Below, piece by piece: positions 33,958 through 45,960 of a DNA stretch of 64,000 nt. The translations under genes were made by a program, and so were the position numbers. The notes under the pieces are model-generated. The model saw nothing but the letters and a program-made list of their open reading frames with translations, was not told the DNA's origin and ran no database searches. Within the stretch, counting starts at the first letter, position 1. Every line of letters begins with the position of its first letter. Source of the stretch: Galbula dea (taxonomy: Eukaryota; Chordata; Aves; Piciformes; Galbulidae); the NCBI GenBank assembly GCA_013399015.1, contig VWZX01006860.1, forward strand, positions 186,001 through 250,000, in the 5' to 3' direction.

Positions 33958-34443
33958 GGCTCTCAGCACAGCACAGACATGGACCTGGGGGAGCAGGGCC
34001 AGAAGAGGGCATAGAAATGAGCTGAGGGCTGGAAGCTCTCTGCTGTGAGGCCAGGCTGAGAGAGTTGGGGTTGTTCAGCCTGGAGAAGAGAAGGCTCCAG
34101 GGAGATCTTCATGCAGCCTTTCAGGACTTCAGAAGCCTAGAAGAAAGATAGGGGAGGACTTTTCAGCAGGGCATGTTGGGACAGGACAAGGGCTGATGGT
34201 TTGGAACTGAAAGAGGAGATGGAGACTGGATAAAAGGAGTTAACAGTGAGGGTGGTGAGAGCCTGTCCCAGGCTGCCCAGAGAGGTGGGAGATGTCCCAG
34301 CCCTAGAACCATCCCAGCTCAGGTTGTTTGGGGCTGTGAGCAACCTGATGTGGTGGGAGATGTCCCTGCTCATTGCAGGCAGAGCTGGACTAAGAGGACC
34401 CTTAGAGGTCCCTTCCAACCTTAACTGATCTATGATTCCATGA
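33958..34443 (+). mobile_element. CR1 3' segment, type B, sense
   Basis: Begins CTCTCAGCACAGCACAGACA, continues GACCTGGGGGAGCAGGGCCA and GAGAGAGTTGGGGTTGTTCA, and ends GGTCCCTTCCAACCTTAACTG with CTATGATTCCATGA (separate pieces). About 490 bp, 5' truncated further downstream than the copies at 5218 and 12693. Confidence 0.94.
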
Positions 34444-36547
34444 AATCTAATTAACCAGTGTGACTGGCATGGTGTGAAGCTCTGTTTGCCTTCCTTGCAA
34501 TATGATGGATTAAAGCTGAGTTATCAAGGGAAATTTAGGACTTGTGCTATCTCCTGGGCTGGGTGTGGTGTCACACACCATGGACACTGATCTTTTCCTC
34601 ACTCCTTACAAGTTTCAGTGGTCTCCTCTTGGCTTTTATATGCAGGCTCCTTGGGGTGTAAGGGAACATATTGAAGGTAGAGCTAACCTGAGAGATAAGG
34701 ACATGTCATGCATGCTAATGCATTTCTCCTGTCCTTCAGACAGCATCTGTGTGATAGGACCTTGGCATCCTGTTAGGTTTGAGTATTTACCTCTCTCCTA
34801 CAGAGACAATAACTCATTTGGTTATTTTCTTACAGAAGAGAGGAAATTAAACAAAGAACAACAGGAAAAAAACCCCCAAAACCTGTGCCAAATCCAAACT
34901 GATTTGCTTCTCCCTCTTCTTTCTCAACAAAACAAACAAGTCTCCACAGCTCTGGAAGTTTTGTGGTCTGTGAAACAACCATTTAGCTATCTGACCTCCT
35001 CACCTCCCCTTTTTTTTTCCCTCTCCTCCCACCCCCCAATTTAATTAGCTCTTTTGTTACAGGTATTTCTGCTGTGAGATGGAAAAGTCAAAATCTTTTG
35101 ATGCTTTCAAGCCCCTTCTCCCCCTTGTGATGATGCAAATTAATTCCCCAAATCCCTAAACTCCACCTGAAGTCCTGAAGTATTAGCTCAATTAGCTATT
35201 CATGGAGGGGGGAGAGAAAAGCTTTCCAAATGTGTATCTCTGTTTTGCTTGCATGTCTATCTTAGCATGTACTGTATGGAGGGATGCAAGATCTTAGGAG
35301 ACTACTGCATTTAGGCTCTTTGTTAAACTTCTGCTGCCAGGTTAGCATTTTTTTCCCTTCCCTTGCTTGGAAGCTGAAGGATTGAACTCACCTGGGAGCC
35401 TCAGAAGAGAAATAAATTATCATAATATAGTGGGGAAAGAGTTTTTCAGAGGGTGAGTGGTGTGAGGCTACCTTGGTGTATTACATCTCCTCATTTAGAG
35501 GTGTAATATGGCTTTGGGCTGCATGACTGAGAGATTCTGATTTTTGAGGGGTGCTGGTTGCTTGGGTTAGGGGATTGCAGGCAAATATAACACCTAAATG
35601 CTGAAAGTCCCAAATGCATCCTGATACTGATTGTTAGTCACTGTATCAGCAAGCTAAAGCTAAGCACTGATTATTAGTTCATGATTTTCCTTCAGCAAAT
35701 CTCTCATTTTTAGGGGAATTTGGTTTATTTTAGTGCTGTGAAGCAGTCATGAAGGGCTAGGGGCTGAAAGACCTCTTGCAATTGGTATTCCATATGCATA
35801 TATGTGTGCAGATGCAGGACCATGCACCAAGGTGTTATATGCTGTGCTAAAAAGGATTTGTCTTTAGGGGTGTCTGAGCTTTACAACCCTTCCTGAAAGC
35901 TCTAAGCAAGCTAAGGTTAGGATAGGCCAGTGGTCAACAGAACCTGAATAAACACAAACTCATGACACTATCCTCCACCAATGCTTGAGATATCAGCATG
36001 GATAATAAGGAGGTTTTGGTTCCCTCCTGACTTCTCATTTTGATCTTCCTTTGCATCTCCTGCTCTGTGGTGGAGCCCAGGCTACTGCTGTGCTGCTTTC
36101 TTCCCTCTTCAGGAGGTTTCAGGCTCTTTCCTCTTCATGCTCACACTGACATTGTCATGGAAGTGCTGCCCTTCTCCTTGCTGCAGAGAGCAAATCCTGC
36201 TAGGAAAGATGAGATCACTGGCCCTAAATATACAGCAGCCATCAGGCCCCTGGTCCATGCCAGGGATGCTCTGGCAGGCTCTGATGTGACTTCTTTTCTA
36301 TGTTTTGTCAGTTCTCTTGGTGGCAGGTGACTTCAGTAACTACTCTTGCATTGCTTGCAAAGAGCCTAGCTATTGTTGGTTTTCACTCTGCTGATGGTCT
36401 CCATGCAGTTCCTTCTTCCAAGGTGCACAGATTGACCTTGTCACCCAGTTTCTAGACTTCTATAGGTTTATAGGGGTTTATTTGGGGGGGTGTGGTAGTT
36501 TAATTTAGTCTTTTTTTTGGTATTGCTGCAAAGATGGGAAATGATGT
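34444..36547. other. AT-rich unique intronic DNA
   Basis: About 2.1 kb. Includes an octamer ATGCAAAT at 35133-35140 followed by TAATT. The 166-codon open frame at 34544-35044 has no recognisable domain; its high Lys/Gln/Ser tail comes from A-rich and CT-rich DNA, so it is not annotated as coding. Confidence 0.5.
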
Positions 36548-36781
36548 CACAGAATCTCACCATGGTAGGAGTTGGAAGGGACCTCTGGAGATCATCTAGT
36601 CCAACCCCCCTGCTCCAGCAGGGTCACCTCCAGCAGCTTGCCCAGGGTCACTTCCAGCTGGGCTTTTGGAATCTCTCCCCACAAGGAGACTCCACAGCCT
36701 CTCTGGGCAGCCTGGGCCAGGGCTCCAACACCCTCACACCAAAGTTCTCCTCCTGCTCAGCTGGAATTTCTAAATTCCCAG
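36548..36781 (-). mobile_element. CR1 3' end, type A, antisense
   Basis: CACAGAATCTCACCATGGTA, GGAGATCATCTAGTCCAACC and CTGCTCCAGCAGGGTCACCT; then CAGCTTGCCCAGGGTCAC. Truncated at GCTCAGCTGGAATTTC. About 235 bp. Confidence 0.94.
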
Positions 36782-37767
36782 TGTCAAGGTTTCAGTCTGA
36801 CATGTTATGGTGAGATTTGGGGGCTCTGAGGTAAGTTAATTCTTTGATGTGGCTACAAATGGTCCCCAAACTGCTAAAAGCTTGGGGAGAGGAAGCACAA
36901 CTCCAGGCTCACTTAAAAGGGAAAAGAAGTCTCCTGAATTTATGGCATCTGCAGTGACTGGGGGCACTGCCAGCAAATTCAGAGAGTTCCTAGTGGATGA
37001 GCAGGCTGCTCTCTCCTTGGGAGCTCACATCTGCTAGCTGCACTGATCCTGGGGCTGGCTTTGATGTTCTCCTGGGTGCATTCTGCTGCTGCACATGGGA
37101 AGGGCATCACATCACTGTGGAGCAGCCCCACATGGTGCCCTGGGTGATGGGACATGCTTCACCAAGATGCTTGCCTGTGTTTTGGAGACTCAAGGTAGTA
37201 GGATGGGATAGGTTAGAGAAGGGATGAAAGGGTTTAGGCATGCAAAGGTGCAATTGAGATGCTTTTCAGAAGGGCTTAGGGGTGTGAGTCCAGCTGCAGG
37301 AGGTCTTTACACCTAGGAATTGGCTGTCAGAAGGGTACAAGGAACTGGAGCAAGCAGACCCTAAAAAGGAAAGGTGTGGAAGAGTGCAAGTTCCTTAGAA
37401 GGATCTGAAGGAAGTGGAGCAGGTGGTTGATGGGGAAAGGTCAGAGCAGATTGGGGGTGATATGGAGAACATGAGGGTTAAAAAACTCCCTCCCTATGAC
37501 ATCATGGCAGAGCAGGATCTCTTGATCTATTCCTGGCTCTGTTGAGGATTGCAGCATGACCTCAGGCAAAACTCTTCCCTATCTCCATGCTTCCTGAGCT
37601 GTTCTCTGCATAGCCTGCAAGTTCTTCAGGGAATGGACTGTCACTTGCAATGAGCACATCCTGCCCTGAGCTCAGTGACACTGGGATTTCAGCCTGAGGT
37701 TTCTCAGGCAGCTGAACATCAGTTTCAAGCTGGAGGTTGTAGGGGTTCAGCTGCTTTCAGGTGCAAG

Positions 37768-37955
37768 ACTTCTTCCCAGAAAGAGCTGTTAGGCATTGGC
37801 CCAAGCTGCCCAGGGCAGTGGTGGAGTCACCATCCCTGGAGGGCTTCAGAAAACGTCTAGATGTGCTGCTTAGGGCCATGGTTTAGTGGCATGGTGATGA
37901 TAGGTTGCTGGTTGGACTTGATGATCTTGGAGGTCTCTTCCAACCTTCATGGTTC
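37768..37955 (+). mobile_element. CR1 3' end, type D, sense
   Basis: GAGCTGTTAGGCATTGGCCC, CAGTGGTGGAGTCACCATCC, GCCATGGTTTAGTGGCATGG and GATGATCTTGGAGGTCTCTT in order, ending just after CCAACCTTCATGGTTCTCT. Confidence 0.94.
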
Positions 37956-40900
37956 TCTGGCATGTTGCTTGTGTGTTCATGGAAGAGCAACTTCCCTTAG
38001 ACCCCTGAAGCACCTCGGATTCCCCTGCCCTGCAAAGCACAGGAATGCTGTGCCTTGGCCTCCCTGCCCCCTCTCCCAACAGGTTGATCATAAATCAGGT
38101 TCTGCTGTGGGGATTGGATTTCACTCCAGCTGCAGGAGCTGTGCCACATCTGTGGCCCTCCTGCAGTTAATGGCTTCACAAAAATGAAGCAATAAAGGTT
38201 ATGATGGCTGTGTTTTAACCTCCTGGCCTTCATTCTGGTTGACAGGAGTGTTTCTTGGGAACAGTTAAAACCCTACTGCCTGCATGTTAAATATCTGCCA
38301 GCAAGGTACCATCTTTGAGCAGCTTTTATGAAGTGATTTTAGTCTTCAAATTTAACAAAGCTTATTTTTTTTTCTTCAAGAAAATGAATTAACTCTTCAA
38401 AATAAAGAGCCTATCCTTAAACTGCTATGATTTAATGTTCACATATGATAGGGAAGTCAGTGCAAAGCAACAAGGGAAAGGGGTGGGGGGGGGAACCTCA
38501 CTCAGCTTGAAATCTTGCAGGGTAAGTCTGATGTTTCTCTAAGGGACACAGGCATGCACAGGATGGGTTGATTTGCCTGTAAACAGCTCACAGCTCTGCT
38601 CACCAATGAGCCCTTCAAGGGAGAGTGCTTGCACTTGCTCCCAAACCTGCTCTGGTGTGAGAAACCATGCTTGTGAAAATGAGATGTGCCTTTAGACACT
38701 GAAGTTTTTACCCCATTAGAAATGTGGGCACTTGAGTATGTGAACATCCTCAGAAATCAACCCCTTTTTGGGTGTCTCTCCTGATGAAAGCCAGTTCCTT
38801 AACAAACCTAATCTTGGCTGTGTTTTAAAGGGAAGTGAAACCTTGGTCTTCCAACCAACCTCACAGTTGTCTCTGCTGGGTGGTGTTGGATGTTAATGTG
38901 CCACTGGGATTCTCCAGCTGTAGGATTTGGCTACCCAGTAGATCAAATCAATAATGTATTTATCCTCCCAGCTTTGCTGACAGGTATAGCAGTGGTACAA
39001 TCCCTGAGTTGCAGGGAGAACAAAACTATTCAGGCTATGTACTTGAGATGTCTCAAGTGGATTTACCTAGGAAAGAGGTAGATATTTAACTGGAAGTGTG
39101 TAGTCCAGATTGCCTCCTAGCCAGGATGTCCTTGTGTATGCAGTCAGTGGAGTTGAAGGCATCACTTGTACCACTCCCTGGAGATATCTACCCATCTAGT
39201 CTCTACAAGTAACTCTGATCCTCCAGGGGAGGATCATGAAATGCAGAGGAGCTGCAGGGCTGTGTGGCTCCATGGGAGACATCATAGTGGGAACTTGTGC
39301 AAGCTATGTGAGATGGGACAAGGTTGGACCTCAATGTCCCTAGGATGACAGCAAGATGATTCTCTTAATGAGTTATCCTGCTGCCCTTCTTCCCACCTTG
39401 AATTATTTTAGCCCTGCTAAAGCTGTCCACAGATGCCAGCATCCTCAGAATCTGCTGAGAGCACTGGATGTGCTAAATTCCTGCAGGAAGGCAAGGAAGA
39501 GATGCAAGCCATCCCCTCAGAAGAGCTAAATAGTTCCTCATTTATTTATTTAACTGCCTATTAATTGCAAAGGATGACCCTTTGCTCATCTGTTAGGAAG
39601 CCAATTGACTTCCTCTCCACAAGCCTTCCAAGAGACTTGCTGCTTAAGCATGCTGGGCATAAATCCTGAGAGGGGCCCTGGGACAGTTTCTTAAGGAACA
39701 TGGGAGCTGGTGTTGGAGCTAATGAGCTTGTTATGAGACATATACTGGTATCTCTGGCAGCTTTATCCCTTGCCATTGTGTCCAGCAATTAGGAACAAGG
39801 TCTGTGACATTGTGCTTTCTGCTAAATCTGCAATGAGACAGAAATGTCTGGGTTTCACTGAGCAGAGCAGAAACTTATGATCCCTGGAGCAAGAACAGGT
39901 TTTTTTGTCTTTATGACTGGAATTCTTTAGAAGTCCCCAAGGGCTGACTTTTAAAATTGGAAGCTTTTCTCCTTTTTTTAGCAGATCTGCTTCCCATTTT
40001 TCCTGGGGATTTAGAAATCAGAAAGGTGTTAGCCCAGGTTGTTGAAGCTAAAATCCTGGATAGAATGCATACAGGGGTGTGTTAGGTAATTGATGCTGAT
40101 AGATTGACAGGCTAGAAGGCAAAAGAAGAGTATCTGAATGCCTCTGATAGATGGGGACAGAGATCTGGCTCCATGGTGTCTACTTGTCCAAGGTAATTCC
40201 TTGTGCTTTCTCTGTAAGAGGTCAGGAGTGATGCAGAGTGCAAGACCACTCCTGCCAACAATTCCATCTTCTCTGTTAAATCAGACAGTACAGGTATGGA
40301 AAATGATCTCAAGAAGTCTTTAGCTCCTTTCTGCAGCAAAGGAAAGCCACCACAGCTCCACCAATGCATCTGGGATTTGGAGGTTTGCTTGGCCATGGTA
40401 GTGTCTCAGGGAAGATCCCTGGAGCCCAGTGGTCCCTGCCTGCCTTGGAATCCTTTCTTTGTCCTTAGTCTAATGACAGTCACAAGCCTGCAAGCTCTAC
40501 CCTGGATCTAGGGATGTGCTCTTTTGGGGGATTGCCCAGCCATTGTCAGTTGATTCATCTGAATTGCCCTGTTCATTTCTGCCTTATTCCCTCCCATCAT
40601 CCTCACCTTTCTTCCCTGCTAGGATCACCCAAGCTGCTCTCTCTCTCTTGGTTTGTTTTAGCACTGGCAACTTTAACTGGCTAGAGATGTTAATTGCTGT
40701 CATTACAACAAATGGTTCCAGTCACACTGCAATTTGGGGGAACATTTCATGTTGCCATTTAAAGGATGAGAGGGTTTTTCCTTTTTCTTTTTTTGTTGAA
40801 TGCCACTGCCAGCTACTTGTGTTTAATTCATGTTCCTGTTGTTAGGAGGGGGCAGCGATCAGGATTGCAGCATTAAAAATGCATGCTTGGGTTATTCAGG

Positions 40901-41008
40901 CATGGTTCTTAGATCCCTGTGCATGATCCATCATCATTCCCCACTATCCAAGGGGGAGACCAAGTAGCTAAGGGGCTGCTGAGCATCCACAGAATTCAAT
41001 TACACCCC

Positions 41009-41026
41009 TGACGTCACATTGATTGG
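41009..41026 (+). promoter_or_regulatory. Consensus CRE plus inverted CCAAT box
   Basis: TGACGTCA at 41009-41016 is the full palindromic CREB/ATF site, with ATTGG (inverted CCAAT, NF-Y type) at 41022-41026. It retains a CpG in strongly CpG-depleted DNA. No TATA box, CpG island or coding exon is nearby, so any role would be as a distal element. Function is inferred from motif only. Confidence 0.45.
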
Positions 41027-42998
41027 ATTCTTAATGACCATTCCAAGCTGTGCTGGGAACAGGGCTGGGCAGAAGGAAGCTTTCCACTCAGGCTGCCTCT
41101 GCCTGGGAGCACAAGGTTTGTCTTAGTATTCCTGAGCTGTGGAAATTTGGATCCAAGAGGACACTGGCCAATTGCTTTGGAGTTGAAAGCCAGCTGGGAG
41201 GCAGCTCAGGCAGCACAGCAACAACCTTGAGTGCTCTAGGAGTGGCTGATGGATTGTGGAGCAGTGCAGGGAGCTATTCCTTGCAGCTGAAGAGGGGAGT
41301 GCAACTGGTGGCACCTTTTATCCCTTTCCTCCTGGTGAAGATCCTCACTTAGGATAAATTGCCTGTTTTATCTACCTCCTCTCTGACCTTCACTACATCC
41401 CCTCACCCCTTCAGTGAAATGAAGCTCTCCTTTCCAGGGCCTGCCTGTGATGTACATAATGAAAGTGGTGTTCCTGGGGGCTCAGGTGGCACAGGGCAGA
41501 GGCTGGGTGACACAGCAAGGGCCATTACTTTGACAGCAGAAGTAGACCTCCTCCCAATGGGGGCTCCTAATGCTCTGAGTACTGTAGGATACACTTCTGA
41601 CAACCACTCAGCCCCCTCTGGACCCTCAAGGTCATGCAGCAACAAGAAATGAGCAGAAAAAGGGTAGAGGGAGCAAGCTGAGGTTGCAATGCACTTGTTG
41701 GGTGTGAAGATTCTTGGTTGGAGAAGCTGGGATGAATGTTGGAGAGGGGAAAAGTCTCTCTTGCTGTTGTCAGGAGCCAGGCTCATCCTCACAGGATGAA
41801 GTCTTTGGCTGCTTGGGCCATGTGTCTTGCACAGCACCCTGCACACTTGGATGCTGAGCTCAGCTTGGGTGTCCTGGCACTGCTGCTCCTTGGGATTGGT
41901 CAAGAGGAGCAAGGGCTGCTGAGGCAGAGCTTTCCTGGATGCACATGTAAAAATAAATACATTAAACAAAACCAGGAAGACTTTGCATCCACTGCTGTCT
42001 CACCCTTAAAGAGATGCAATAAGAACTTGCTCTCTGAGTGTGTCCCATGGCATCTATGTTCCTCAGCACTTTTTAAGCTCTAGTGAATTACAACCAGAGT
42101 GTGGATTATCTGCATTTGATTGATGCTGGATGACAAGCCCAGAGAACTCAAAAGGTCTCTGTTTCAGATCAGGGCCAGGAGAAGAAATCACTCCTGCTTC
42201 TGACTGCTAGACCTCTGCTTTGAGCACATGAGCATTCAAACTACCAATCCTATTGATTTTCAATTACAGCTCAAATGGAAGTGGTTGTAGCTTTGTGTTA
42301 ACCCTCAGGAGACTTTTTTTTTGCCCTGTCATCTCCAGTTGAGATGCTGAGGAGGGGAGGGAGAGAAGAAAACCTTTAAGTTGCCTGTGCTGACGTGGAT
42401 CTGTGGTGATGTGGCTGGAACTCCAGAAATGGCTTTCACTGTGGCTTGTTAAAACAACAAAATCCCTTTTTTTTTTTATGGGGATGGGTGTTCTTGGATC
42501 TGCTGCTGGGGGCAAAATGTGGGTGTGCAGCATGAAGCAGTCAGAGCTATAAATACAGAGTTATTGTGGTGTGGCAGAAAGTTATTGCTGGCATCTTGAG
42601 TTATTGTTGGCATGGGTATGGTGGCTTTGAAAATAGTGTGAGGAGGTTTATTTTAAATGGCAGCTGTGCTGAACCTTGCTGGCATGTTAGGAGCAGTCTC
42701 AGCAGGCCTGGGTTAGCAGGCAGAAGGCAGATGAGAAGTTTGAAGCTGCAAAATTCACAGCCTTCCTTCTCTGATCTTTAGCTTGGGCAGTGTTTGTCAG
42801 CCAGCTACTGTGGGCAGGGGACTGGGGTTTTGGCTCCATCTCTCAAGGGTGCTTTTGTTGTTGGATCTCTCAGCTCTTCACCAAAGCCAGGAAACATCAT
42901 CTCCATTCTCCTGGTTGAAGATGCAAAGGAGTGAAATAACTTGTAGAGCCAGGTGGAGAAATATCCCAAACCACAAACAAACCAAACACAAAAATCCA

Positions 42999-43033
42999 CC
43001 CCCACCCCTCCCCAAAACCCAAACCCACCACCC
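42999..43033 (-). other. G-quadruplex-forming motif (minus strand)
   Basis: The + strand has C runs of 5, 4, 4, 3, 3 and 3 separated by spacers of at most 4 bases. This gives at least six G runs of three or more on the minus strand, satisfying the G3+N1-7 rule. The preceding 42965-42998 is an A/C-only tract, so the whole segment is strongly strand-asymmetric. Confidence 0.85.
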
Positions 43034-43102
43034 TGATTCAAGGGCTATAATTACTAGTAGCCTGGCCAAGAACTAGAATGAGTTGAATGAGATTTGGATT
43101 CA

Positions 43103-43222
43103 TCCAGGTCAGGTTGTTTGGGGCTCTGAGCAACCTGATCTAGTTGATGATATCCCTGGTCACTGCAGGTAGATGACCTTTAAAGGTCCCTTCTGACCCA
43201 AACCATTCCATGATTTGATGAT
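43103..43222 (+). mobile_element. CR1 3' end, type B, sense
   Basis: TCCAGGTCAGGTTGTTTGGG, GAGCAACCTGATCTAGTTGA and CACTGCAGGTAGATGACC, ending CCAAACCATTCCATGATTTG. About 120 bp. Confidence 0.92.
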
Positions 43223-44204
43223 CTTGGACTTGATCTGCCCTGAACCCCATCTCAATCCCTGCATCCATCCCCTGTTTCCAGGTCAATGGATGTATTTGTT
43301 CCATCAGTTTTACACAAGAGCTGCTGATTATGTTATTTATAATAACCTGCTGATCCCCTGCCTGCAGCCAGGCAGCTGGAGCCAGTGTTGGGTTACCATC
43401 ACCTGCTGCTTTCCTGGTGCCCCTTCGCTGTATCAGAGGATGCCCCAGGACTGGATTTCAGACTGAGTTGGGGTGATGACCCCAAACCTTTGCTGCCCCT
43501 GGTCATGGAGGCACTGTCCTTACCTTCTCCCCAGGGCAGAGCCTGCAGGGAATGAAATGCATGCAGCAAGGCCCTGAAATAGATCCTCTAGGGTGCTCTC
43601 TGGAAGGACTAAAGGTGATGCTCTCCAAGGCAATTTTGTACCTCTGCTCCACTTGGGTTTCCCTTAAGCCAAAAATATTTCTTGTTAACAACATTAGGAA
43701 CATGCATCATGTCTGCAGCAGGACATCTTTGGGGTGGGCACTGTGGTGCTCTCTTGAAGATCCAGCAGGTCTTTTTGGGGTGCTGCAAATAAGGGCTCAG
43801 CATCTCTGAGTTGGAGGAGGAGAGGATCTCTGCTCTACAGAAGCAGAGTCCTCATGATGAAGGTAGCAGGCTGCTCTGAACTGACAATTTTATCTACTTC
43901 TATCTTCATCTTCTATCTACTTCTCCCTTAGGGGGGAACAAGCAGTCCTACCTGCTGCTTTTCCACCCCTTAGCAGCAGCATCTGGCATCAGCAGGTTTG
44001 TTATCTCTTCTCCTTACTCTGCTGATATGAGAGGACATCTCCCAGGGTTGTTGACAGGATAGAAAGGAAGAAATGAGCAAAACCTCAACATGTGAGTGTC
44101 TGACTCTTTCCAGGCTGAACAGCAGTTCCACTGTGTCCTGGGGCAGTGAGAAAGGTGAAGGTGATTGCACTCCTCCCTACTGCAGGGGTAGCAGCTCATC
44201 TGGA
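43223..44204. other. Unique intronic DNA
   Basis: About 1 kb with nothing recognised. Confidence 0.5.
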
Positions 44205-44375
44205 GGATGCACTGGCCCAGGCTGCCCAGGGCAGTGGTGGAGGCACCATGCCTGGAAGGATTGAAAACATCTCTAGAGGTGATGCTGAAGGACAGGGTTT
44301 AGTGGTGACTTGGCAATGTTGGGTTAACAGTTGGACTTGATGAGCCTAAAAGTCTCTTCCAACCCAAACAATTCC
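44205..44375 (+). mobile_element. CR1 3' end, type C, sense
   Basis: CTGGCCCAGGCTGCCCAGGG, GACAGGGTTTAGTGGTGACT and CTCTTCCAACCCAAACAATT in order, ending CCATG. About 170 bp. Confidence 0.93.
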
Positions 44376-44954
44376 ATGTAAGCTCTGCTCATGTGCTTCT
44401 GGCATTGCTGGCAATAACCAGAGGCCAGCTTAATATGGAAAAATAGATGAACTTCTTTGCAAGGGAGGCTGCTGAGAGCACATTTCTGTCTTTTCAGCCT
44501 GAGTGTGCATCTGAGGAGGACTAGACAGGGGTGGCAGAGGTGTAGAAGGGCTGCAGCCTGATTACAAGATCTCTTTCTGTGCCTCTTGAGGTCTCCATTG
44601 GAAAGAGCTCCCCACAGTGGCTCTGCTTCAAACCCTTCTGCCTCTAGCTGACTCTGCAGCCCTCTGGGAGACCCTGACTTCCTACAAGAGGCAGCTACAA
44701 GCTGGCTTGAGTTCATAACCTTCCCTTCCTGCCCTTTGCAGCTCCTGGAGCTGTATTGCTCCCTGGAAGAGCAGCATTACTACTGTAAGCTCCCTCCTCC
44801 TTCCACCACACTGGTGGAAAATGCCCTTTGTAATGCTCCAAGCTCTTGTTTTTTGCATGAGCTGAGTTGAGGTGAACTTGGTGAGACTGCCAGAAGATCA
44901 TGAATAAGTTAGGAGGGAAAACTCTATTCAGAGCATAGACAGGCAGAGAAAGCA

Positions 44955-45520
44955 GCCTTGATGCTCAAGGGTGCCTGTGGAGTGGTGCTTCATGCCCTGT
45001 TGGTGGAGAGTTGGACCCTTCCCATCTTCATGAGCCTTCCTCAGCCCTGTGTTTCTACAGGCATGGCTGGCTTCAGACACAAGTGGTCTGCAAATCTCTC
45101 TGGCATCACCTATGATCATTTTGGTGATCCATCAGGACAGCCCAGTGTCTAAAAGATCTCTTGCATCAAACTCAACACAGTCTTTGATGCAGTTTTGCCT
45201 CTCCTCAACACTTCTGCCACCGTGGCCAGGGCTCCTCCTGTGGAGTCTCTGGTCCCACTACAAGACTAGAGTGAACATTGTGGTCCTCTCACCTCCCTGC
45301 CTGAACCACCCAAGGTGCATGACCTTGTGGCTACTGGTTTGCTTCCTAAAGAGCAATGGAAACTGGGTGTCAAGCATGTCTCTAAGTGCCTCCACCACAG
45401 ACACCTGCTGGAGACCTCCACTCTCCTCACAGAATGCACAAATCTGATGAAGGGTTTTGTTAGTAGAGAGGCTGCTCCACATGCTCCTGCTGCTGCCTCC
45501 TCTGACTTCCTTCTGAAGAC
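44955..45520 (+). pseudogene. Possible decayed protein-coding relic, unidentified
   Basis: One + frame stays open across about 190 codons except for stops at 45150 and 45267. Its segments look protein-like, for example HALLVESWTLPIF, FDAVLPLLNTS and LLPKEQWKLGVKHVSK. A splice-acceptor-like TTTCTACAG precedes 45061. I do not recognise the family, see no poly-A tail or target duplication, and overlapping frames on both strands are also fairly open. Chance is therefore a real alternative. Confidence 0.2.
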
Positions 45521-45879
45521 AAGGGTTGGGGGTTTTATGTTGTTGTTTTTGGGGTTTTTAAGTGTTTTTCCTGCTGGCTGCTTTACATTTGGTTTTCCCT
45601 TGGTGGGGAAGGAGCTGAGTCAGCAGTTGAGCACCCAGCCACTGCTCAGAGGAATTTGCACTGGGTTTGTTTGTTATTTTGAGTACAGGCATTTCTGCTT
45701 TGCCATTCATTAGCAAGCAGGAAATGATTCTTGGGCTTGTTTAGAGAGCTTGAAGCCCATTGCTGGGACCTTGCTGTCGAGGAAGGGAGCAGTTCCTAGG
45801 AAACTTGCCTTGGAGTCAGCAGCAGATGAACTAGGATTTCAGTGCCAATGGATCTATTGATAACATGAGGTGGCAAAGA

Positions 45880-45960
45880 GAGTCACAGAACTGTGCTGGC
45901 TGGAAGAGACCTTTGGAAGAGCATGTTCAACCAAATGCTCTGAGTAATGATCCTGTTTTA
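45880..45960 (-). mobile_element. Diverged CR1-like 3' end, antisense
   Basis: GAGTCACAGAACTGTGCTGG then CTGGAAGAGACCTTTGGAAG and GTTCAACCAAATGCTCTG follow the shape of an antisense CR1 tail. Short and weak. Confidence 0.5.

Larger units (their letters stand above)
37956..43102. other. Longest transposon-free stretch, with CRE and G-quadruplex motifs
   Basis: About 5.1 kb without a recognised transposon or gene. Holds a G-run at 38479-38493, an isolated consensus CRE at 41009-41016 and a C-rich/G-quadruplex tract at 42999-43033. The 188-codon antisense open frame at 41403-41969 is the longest in the window. It shows no domain, signal peptide or codon pattern I trust, and is left unannotated. 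Confidence 0.5.

Noticed and set aside
34544..35044. 166-codon sense open frame
   Set aside because: No family resemblance; its C-terminal part is translated low-complexity A-rich and CT-rich DNA.
41403..41969. 188-codon antisense open frame, the longest in the window
   Set aside because: No recognisable domain, no splice context and composition typical of chance frames in stop-poor DNA; overlapping frames are equally unconvincing.
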